Shown here piece by piece: positions 13,894-18,197 of a DNA stretch of 18,197 nt. The stretch covers positions 1-18,197 of the forward strand of contig NZ_CAAFRZ010000206.1 of NCBI RefSeq assembly GCF_900765565.1, given 5' to 3'. A program made the position numbers and the translations under genes. Every line of letters begins with the position of its first letter. The stretch's first letter is position 1. The DNA is from an uncultured Dialister sp. (GTDB taxonomy: Bacteria; Bacillota; Negativicutes; Veillonellales; Dialisteraceae). The notes beneath the pieces were generated by a model. The model was not told the DNA's origin. It saw only the letters and a program-made list of their open reading frames with translations, and did not search any database.

Positions 13894-14781
13894 ATGGCAG
13901 AAAACAATGCAAAAGAACAGTATGAACTGAACAAACAGCTGGCCCAGATGCTGAAGGGCGGCGTCATTATGGATGTCACCACGCCGGAGCAGGCAAAGAT
14001 AGCGGAAGATGCCGGTGCTGCTGCTGTCATGGCGCTGGAACGGATTCCCGCGGACATCCGGAAGGCCGGCGGTGTTTCCCGTATGAGCGACCCTAAGATG
14101 ATCAAAGGCATCCAGGAGGCTGTATCTATTCCTGTCATGGCGAAGTGCCGTATCGGCCACTTTGTGGAAGCCCAGATTCTCCAGGCCATCGATATCGATT
14201 ACATCGATGAAAGCGAAGTCCTCTCTCCTGCGGATGATGTGTACCATATCGACAAGCACCAGTTCAAAGTGCCCTTCGTCTGCGGCGCCCGGGACCTGGG
14301 CGAAGCGCTCCGCCGGATTGCAGAAGGGGCCGCCATGATCCGGACCAAGGGGGAACCGGGTACCGGCGATATCGTACAGGCCGTCCGACATATGCGGAAA
14401 ATCAATACCCAGATTGCAGAACTCGCTTCCAAACGGCCTGACGAGGTCTTTGAAGCGGCTAAAAAGCTGGAAGTGCCCTATGACCTGGCCCTCTATGTCC
14501 ATGACCACAAGAAACTGCCGGTGGTCAATTTCGCTGCCGGCGGCGTGGCTACCCCTGCAGATGCAGCCCTTATGATGCAGCTCGGTGCGGAAGGGGTCTT
14601 CGTGGGAAGCGGTATCTTCAAGTCCGGAAATCCGGCCAAACGGGCAGCGGCCATCGTCAAAGCGGTGACCAACTACAACAATCCGGACATGCTGGCAGAA
14701 CTGTCCTATGACCTGGGCGAAGCCATGGTGGGCATCAATGAAGATGAAATTGCCCTGCTCATGGCTGAAAGAGGCAAATAA
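13894..14781 (+). CDS. pdxS: Pyridoxal 5'-phosphate synthase lyase subunit
   Basis: Synthase subunit of the DXP-independent pathway, making PLP from ribose 5-phosphate, glyceraldehyde 3-phosphate and ammonia supplied by PdxT; it forms a dodecamer core. It has 295 residues, very conserved. Catalytic residues are visible: Asp27 ([13 protein letters not shown]), Lys84 ([10 protein letters not shown]) and Lys152 ([11 protein letters not shown]), which correspond to the known active-site aspartate and two lysines. The phosphate-binding segment is [10 protein letters not shown] (238-247). The frame is open ten codons upstream, but the ATG at 13894 with TAAGGAG six bases before it gives the standard start. 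It is followed after 103 bases by pdxT. Confidence 0.98.
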   Translation: MAENNAKEQYELNKQLAQMLKGGVIMDVTTPEQAKIAEDAGAAAVMALERIPADIRKAGGVSRMSDPKMIKGIQEAVSIPVMAKCRIGHFVEAQILQAIDIDYIDESEVLSPADDVYHIDKHQFKVPFVCGARDLGEALRRIAEGAAMIRTKGEPGTGDIVQAVRHMRKINTQIAELASKRPDEVFEAAKKLEVPYDLALYVHDHKKLPVVNFAAGGVATPADAALMMQLGAEGVFVGSGIFKSGNPAKRAAAIVKAVTNYNNPDMLAELSYDLGEAMVGINEDEIALLMAERGK

Positions 14782-14884
14782 AGAGCCCCTGATACCTGCC
14801 GGCCCATGTACATCCCTGCCAAAGGGAAAAGATATCACCGGTCCCACATTGTAAATCAACGATCTTTCCACGGAGGTAACTGCA

Positions 14885-15460
14885 GTGGCAGTCATTGGTA
14901 TTCTTGCCCTCCAGGGGGCATTTATTGAACATGAAAAAATGATTCGCTCCCTGGGGGCGGATACGGTAGAAATCCGGAATCAGGGGGACCTCACCCATTT
15001 CGATGGCCTCATCCTTCCCGGCGGAGAAAGTACGACCCAGCGGAAGCTCCTGAAAGAAGAAGGCCTGTTTGATCCTTTAAAAAAAGCCATAGAAGGGGGA
15101 CTGCCTGTACTGGCCACCTGCGCCGGCATGATTCTCCTGGCCCGTCATCTGGATAATGATGACAATCCCTGTTTCGGCACCCTGCCGGTCACAGTCCGAC
15201 GGAATGCCTATGGCCGGCAGCTGGGCAGCTTCATCACCACCGCCGACATCAAAGGCATAGGCCCATTCCGGATGAACTTCATCCGGGCCCCCTACATTAC
15301 GGAAGCAGATCCGGAAGTAGAAATCCTTGCCACCGTGGACAGCCGTATCGTGGCAGTGCGATACAAAAACCAGACCGCCCTGGCCTTCCATCCGGAACTG
15401 GGAAATGACACCCGCATTCACGAAGCGTTCCTGCAGCAGGCAGAGAGTTTTGGAAAATAA
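14885..15460 (+). CDS. pdxT: Pyridoxal 5'-phosphate synthase glutaminase subunit
   Basis: Class I glutamine amidotransferase that hydrolyses glutamine and channels ammonia to PdxS. The 191 residues match the family. The triad is visible: Cys79 (ATCAGM), His169 and Glu171 (FHPEL). The oxyanion/PdxS-contact motif LPGGEST is at 44-50. It starts with GTG; GGAGG seven to nine bases upstream supports this start. The 103-base gap after pdxS is longer than usual for this pair but contains no terminator, so they are probably co-transcribed. Confidence 0.97.
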   Translation: MAVIGILALQGAFIEHEKMIRSLGADTVEIRNQGDLTHFDGLILPGGESTTQRKLLKEEGLFDPLKKAIEGGLPVLATCAGMILLARHLDNDDNPCFGTLPVTVRRNAYGRQLGSFITTADIKGIGPFRMNFIRAPYITEADPEVEILATVDSRIVAVRYKNQTALAFHPELGNDTRIHEAFLQQAESFGK

Positions 15461-15590
15461 GAGAACCGGCAATGTCCTGTGAGCCCGGTACCTGCATGGA
15501 CCGCTCGAGGAAAACAGCCCAAATCCGGCAACTTTATTCCCGACCATACCATAGCGTCTTTCCTCATCTCTGTAAAACTCGAGCAGCCCA

Positions 15591-15615
15591 AAAGCCCCCT
15601 CTTCGGGGGCTTTTT
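15591..15615 (+). terminator. Terminator of pdxST
   Basis: AAAGCCCCC / GGGGGCTTT, loop TCTTC, then a T run. The preceding ~130-base 3' region (15461-15590) has no gene but contains a direct repeat: CTCGAG followed by CAGCCCAAA at 15504-15523, and again at 15578-15592. Confidence 0.9.
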
Positions 15616-15676
15616 AATTGTAAAAGCGAGGCGCCAATTAACAGATTATATTTGTTGATTTTACTAATACATACAG

Positions 15677-15706
15677 TTGGATATTGTTTTCGTAAAAGTC
15701 TATACT
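15677..15706 (+). promoter_or_regulatory. Promoter for the 50-residue protein gene
   Basis: TTGGAT (15677-15682), an 18-base spacer, and TATACT (15701-15706). The start would be near 15713, leaving an unusually long leader of about 115 bases that contains small dyads such as GGAGCTCC and ACCG-ATTCA-CCGGT. Confidence 0.55.
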
Positions 15707-15829
15707 ACGTACAGAACGAAGGAGCAAGGAGCTCCGGAAAGAAAAATCACCGATTCACCGGTTACCTTCCCTGTATCCTGGTCCTTTGGAAAATAAAAAA
15801 TATTAGTAGTATAGAAAGAAGGATTTATT

Positions 15830-15982
15830 ATGGCAAAGAAACTGAATAAAGAAATTATGGACGCTGTGAAAAAAATGGGCAGGGAAAACAGCCTTTGGGG
15901 CTACATGGCAGATAAGAAGCTCTACCGGGCCGACGAAGTGGCCCACCTCCTGGGACTGCCATTCAACTTCAGGAAATGGTAA
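15830..15982 (+). CDS. Small protein of 50 residues, unknown function
   Basis: A short frame starting MAKKLNKEIMDAVKKMGREN and ending in LGLPFNFRKW. It has a good ribosome site (AGAAGGA) seven bases upstream, a plausible promoter and a hairpin after the stop, so it looks like a genuine one-gene unit. The first 20 residues form a basic amphipathic helix. The second half (SLWGYMADKKLYRADEVAHLLGLP, about 21-44) resembles a small helix-turn-helix-like or helical hairpin segment, but this is too weak to name a family. No signal peptide, membrane segment or cysteine is present. I do not recognise it. Confidence 0.65.
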   Translation: MAKKLNKEIMDAVKKMGRENSLWGYMADKKLYRADEVAHLLGLPFNFRKW

Positions 15983-15996
15983 TCTGACCACCATTT

Positions 15997-16042
15997 CCGG
16001 GCAATATAGAAGAGGCTGTATGGCCTCTTTTATATTGCCCGG
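15997..16042 (+). terminator. Long nested hairpin after the small protein gene
   Basis: A perfect 12-bp outer stem, CCGGGCAATATA / TATATTGCCCGG, encloses an inner hairpin AGAGGC / GCCTCT with loop TGTATG. A short T tract follows the inner stem, so the inner hairpin can act as a terminator and the outer one as a stable 3' end. Confidence 0.7.
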
Positions 16043-16146
16043 ATCCCTTCTCTTTCCCCCTTTTTCCATTCGGTGTATACTTATGGAAATACCGATAATT
16101 CCGCAGGTTCAAAAATGACTGCATTCTGTATATGAGGATCCTGATT

Positions 16147-17109
16147 ATGACACTTTTCCACATTATCTGGTATGATATCCTGCCCCTCTTTGCTTTCATG
16201 GGGTGCGGATGGTTCCTGGACAGCCGCTTTAAAATTGACCTTCCCACTTACAGCCGGCTGAATGTATACGTCATACTGCCCTGCTTCATTTTCTATTCCC
16301 TTTACCGGGCAGAGCTTTCTCCGGATGGGCTTCTCCTCATCCCCGCAGCGGCTGTCCTCATGGTGCTGCTCTATATCGTATCTGCCATCGCCGCTCCCCA
16401 TCTCACATGGAACCGGCGGCAGGTTTCCGACTTTGAGGCGGTATCCACATTCTCTAACTTCGGAAATATAGGCATTGCCATTGTGATGATGGTGTATTCC
16501 CATGTTCCTTTCCTGGTAGACGGGAAAGCGGTATACCTGAAGGAAGCCATGGGCTCCATGGCACTCCTCATGATTCTCATGAATCTGGCAGTCAACACCT
16601 TCGGCGGTGCCATGATTCGAAGCGAAAAATCATCGCTGGCCGATGTCCTTTCGTACCTGGTCAAAATGCCATCCCTCTATGCAGCCATTCTGGCGGTCCT
16701 CGTCCGGCTGTCCGGCTTCACTATTGAAGGCACATTTATCCAGTCCGTTCTGGGCCATATTGACGGTGCCTTCCTGGTACTGATCATGGTCACCGTGGGC
16801 GTGGAACTTCACCGCACCCATTTTACAAAACCGGACCGCTATTCCATAGGCGCTGCTTTCATTAAACTGATTGTAAGCCCCTTCGTGGCATGGGCTATTC
16901 TCCTCTTCCTGCCGGGGCTTTCCACCGTTTCCCGCCAGGTTTTCTTCCTGGCATCCGCCATTCCTTCTTCCATGTCCCTCATCATTTATGGGGCGGAATT
17001 CAAAAAGAAATCGGATCACCTGAACCAGGCCATTATCTTTAACTTTTTCGTCTCCATCATCACGGTGACCGCCGCCATCTATATGATGCAGGCCTTATTT
17101 CCGATGTAA
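16147..17109 (+). CDS. AEC (auxin efflux carrier) family permease 1
   Basis: A 320-residue membrane carrier of the AEC family, with about ten hydrophobic segments in two halves. The N-terminal motif YVILPCFIFYSLY (41-53) and the conserved TFSNFGNIGIAI (101-112) mark the family. Known bacterial AEC members export or exchange carboxylates such as malate, but the substrate is unknown here. The frame is open to an ATG at 16132 with no ribosome site. The ATG at 16147 has GAGG nine bases upstream and aligns better with the N-terminus of the next gene. The stop is twelve bases before the start of permease 2, whose ribosome site overlaps this stop. Confidence 0.9.
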   Translation: MTLFHIIWYDILPLFAFMGCGWFLDSRFKIDLPTYSRLNVYVILPCFIFYSLYRAELSPDGLLLIPAAAVLMVLLYIVSAIAAPHLTWNRRQVSDFEAVSTFSNFGNIGIAIVMMVYSHVPFLVDGKAVYLKEAMGSMALLMILMNLAVNTFGGAMIRSEKSSLADVLSYLVKMPSLYAAILAVLVRLSGFTIEGTFIQSVLGHIDGAFLVLIMVTVGVELHRTHFTKPDRYSIGAAFIKLIVSPFVAWAILLFLPGLSTVSRQVFFLASAIPSSMSLIIYGAEFKKKSDHLNQAIIFNFFVSIITVTAAIYMMQALFPM

Positions 17110-17121
17110 GGAGGAACCGCT

Positions 17122-18108
17122 ATGCAATTAGATGCTTTTCTCCAGATTATTACGGATAACATCGTCCCCCTCCTGGTCTTTGTGGCCATTGGGTACCTGT
17201 TGGACGTGAAATTTAAAATGGACGTATCCTCCCTGACGAAGCTCACGTTCTATGTGGTGCTGCCCTGCTTCATTTTCTACAGCATTTACGTGGCAAAGCT
17301 GGATATGACCATGCTGAATGTATTCATCCTCGCCTTCATCCAGATGTTTGCCATAGGCGCCATCGCCACGTTATATGGAAAACTCCGGGGGATGGACGCC
17401 GGAAAGACGTCGGCCCTGAAGAACGGGACCATGTTCTCCAATAACGGAAATATCGGTATTGCCCTCATTGCCCTCGTCTTTTCCAACGCCCCCTATGTCA
17501 TTAATGGCCAGTTCCCGTACCTGGCAGAAGCCAGTGCCTGCGCCACCATCATGCTGGTGCAGATGAATATGAGCCTCAATACCCTGGGCCTCTACCAGGC
17601 AGGGGTAGGAAAACTGACTACGAGGGACGCCATTTCCGTCATCTTCCACATGCCCGTCATTTATACCCTGGTCGCCGTGTTTACCATTAAATTTACGGGT
17701 ATCATCGATATGACCACCCTCTTCGTATGGCCCGTCTTCCAGAGTTGCGCCCAGGCCCTGGTGGCCATCGTTATGATTACCCTGGGCATGCAGATTCACC
17801 GGTCCCATTTCTCCTTCGCTGATCCCGATGCCTGGGCCGGGTGCACCATTCGCCTTGTGGTGGGGCCCATCTGTGGCTTCATCCTGATCCAGCTGGCCCA
17901 TATGGCGGGTTTTGCCTTTGACCCCGTCATTAACCAGACCATTCTCATCATGTCCAGCGTCCCGGCTCCCGTGAATTCCGTACTGTATGCCGTGGAATTC
18001 CATAACCATGAAGATTTCGCCACGGAACTGGTGATGATGAGTACCTTCCTCTCCTGCATCACCATGACCGGCACCATTTATGCCGCCCGGGTGCTGTTCC
18101 CCATCTAA
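17122..18108 (+). CDS. AEC (auxin efflux carrier) family permease 2
   Basis: A 328-residue carrier clearly paralogous to its upstream neighbour. The same order of motifs is present: IVPLLVFVAIGYLLD (14-28), LPCFIFYSIY (47-56) and MFSNNGNIGIAL (104-115), with the paired Asn of the family. About ten membrane segments are expected. It has a strong TAAGGAGG ribosome site that overlaps the stop of permease 1, so the two are translated from one message. Whether they form a hetero-oligomer or carry different substrates cannot be seen. Confidence 0.93.
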   Translation: MQLDAFLQIITDNIVPLLVFVAIGYLLDVKFKMDVSSLTKLTFYVVLPCFIFYSIYVAKLDMTMLNVFILAFIQMFAIGAIATLYGKLRGMDAGKTSALKNGTMFSNNGNIGIALIALVFSNAPYVINGQFPYLAEASACATIMLVQMNMSLNTLGLYQAGVGKLTTRDAISVIFHMPVIYTLVAVFTIKFTGIIDMTTLFVWPVFQSCAQALVAIVMITLGMQIHRSHFSFADPDAWAGCTIRLVVGPICGFILIQLAHMAGFAFDPVINQTILIMSSVPAPVNSVLYAVEFHNHEDFATELVMMSTFLSCITMTGTIYAARVLFPI

Positions 18109-18197
18109 GGAAGCGCTGATTAATTCGCAGAGTCAGATTTCATAAGGATTTTTATGCACTGCTTCGTCATAGTTCTCCTTAAATAGCTCGCTATTCG
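18109..18197. repeat. Possible start of an intergenic repeat at window edge
   Basis: No gene is visible. The segment contains a perfect dyad AATAGC-TC-GCTATT (18182-18195) whose GCTCGCT centre resembles the loops of the multi-hairpin repeats. It is cut by the window end, so its nature cannot be decided. Confidence 0.3.

Noticed and set aside
15472..15849. 125-codon plus-strand frame after pdxT
   Set aside because: It runs straight through the pdxST terminator and the promoter/leader of the 50-residue gene, and overlaps that gene's start in another frame; no ribosome site.

Overview
The window is about 52% G+C by eye and carries mostly biosynthetic housekeeping genes. A leucine T-box riboswitch, SD-led genes, an ECF vitamin S component, a stand-alone biotin-enzyme carboxyltransferase subunit and AEC carriers together suggest an anaerobic low-G+C-lineage Firmicute. 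A Negativicutes gut/oral anaerobe (Dialister, Megasphaera or Acidaminococcus type) is the best guess, but the genus cannot be fixed from this sequence.

Layout. 1-156: intergenic, with a degenerate copy of a repeat seen again near 5085. 157-1332 (+): PatB/MalY-type C-S lyase, then a terminator and a multi-hairpin repeat (copy A, 1414-1615). 1646-4478 (-): leuC-leuD-leuB operon behind a leucine-specific T-box (4503-4738). 4739-5182: promoter plus a large palindromic CTAG-rich repeat. 5183-5512 (+): small exported protein of six 11-residue VDSFPD repeats, possibly a septoil-knot fold. 5639-6517 (+): membrane-anchored unknown protein and a TSCPD-domain protein. 6599-8799 (-): ilvN-ilvB acetolactate synthase, divergent from a LysR regulator (8957-9886, +). 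10116-11483 (+): OadA/PycB-like carboxyltransferase without a biotin domain, followed by repeat copy B (11528-11708). 11783-12880 (-): MocR/PdxR-type regulator that looks C-terminally truncated. 13222-13776 (+): ECF S component. 13894-15460 (+): pdxS-pdxT. 15830-15982 (+): 50-residue small protein. 16147-18108 (+): two tandem AEC permeases. The last 90 bases hold the start of what looks like another repeat.

How it works together. Two branched-chain amino-acid modules (leuCDB for leucine, ilvNB for acetolactate) are present without leuA, ilvC, ilvD or ilvE, so the pathway is scattered in this genome. Leucine control is by tRNA-Leu sensing. The ilv control is plausibly by the divergent LysR protein at a TATAG-N11-CTATA site. 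The vitamin B6 block (regulator, candidate uptake component, PLP synthase) forms a coherent unit. PLP is also the cofactor of the PatB-like enzyme.

The least expected content is in the gaps. There are two ~200-bp multi-branched hairpin elements, both between convergent genes, whose stems differ in sequence but keep pairing. There is also a palindromic CTAG-rich element with a relic elsewhere, and a shared TTGAGAGTTGAGGTTC repeat. None is explained by a known class that I can name.
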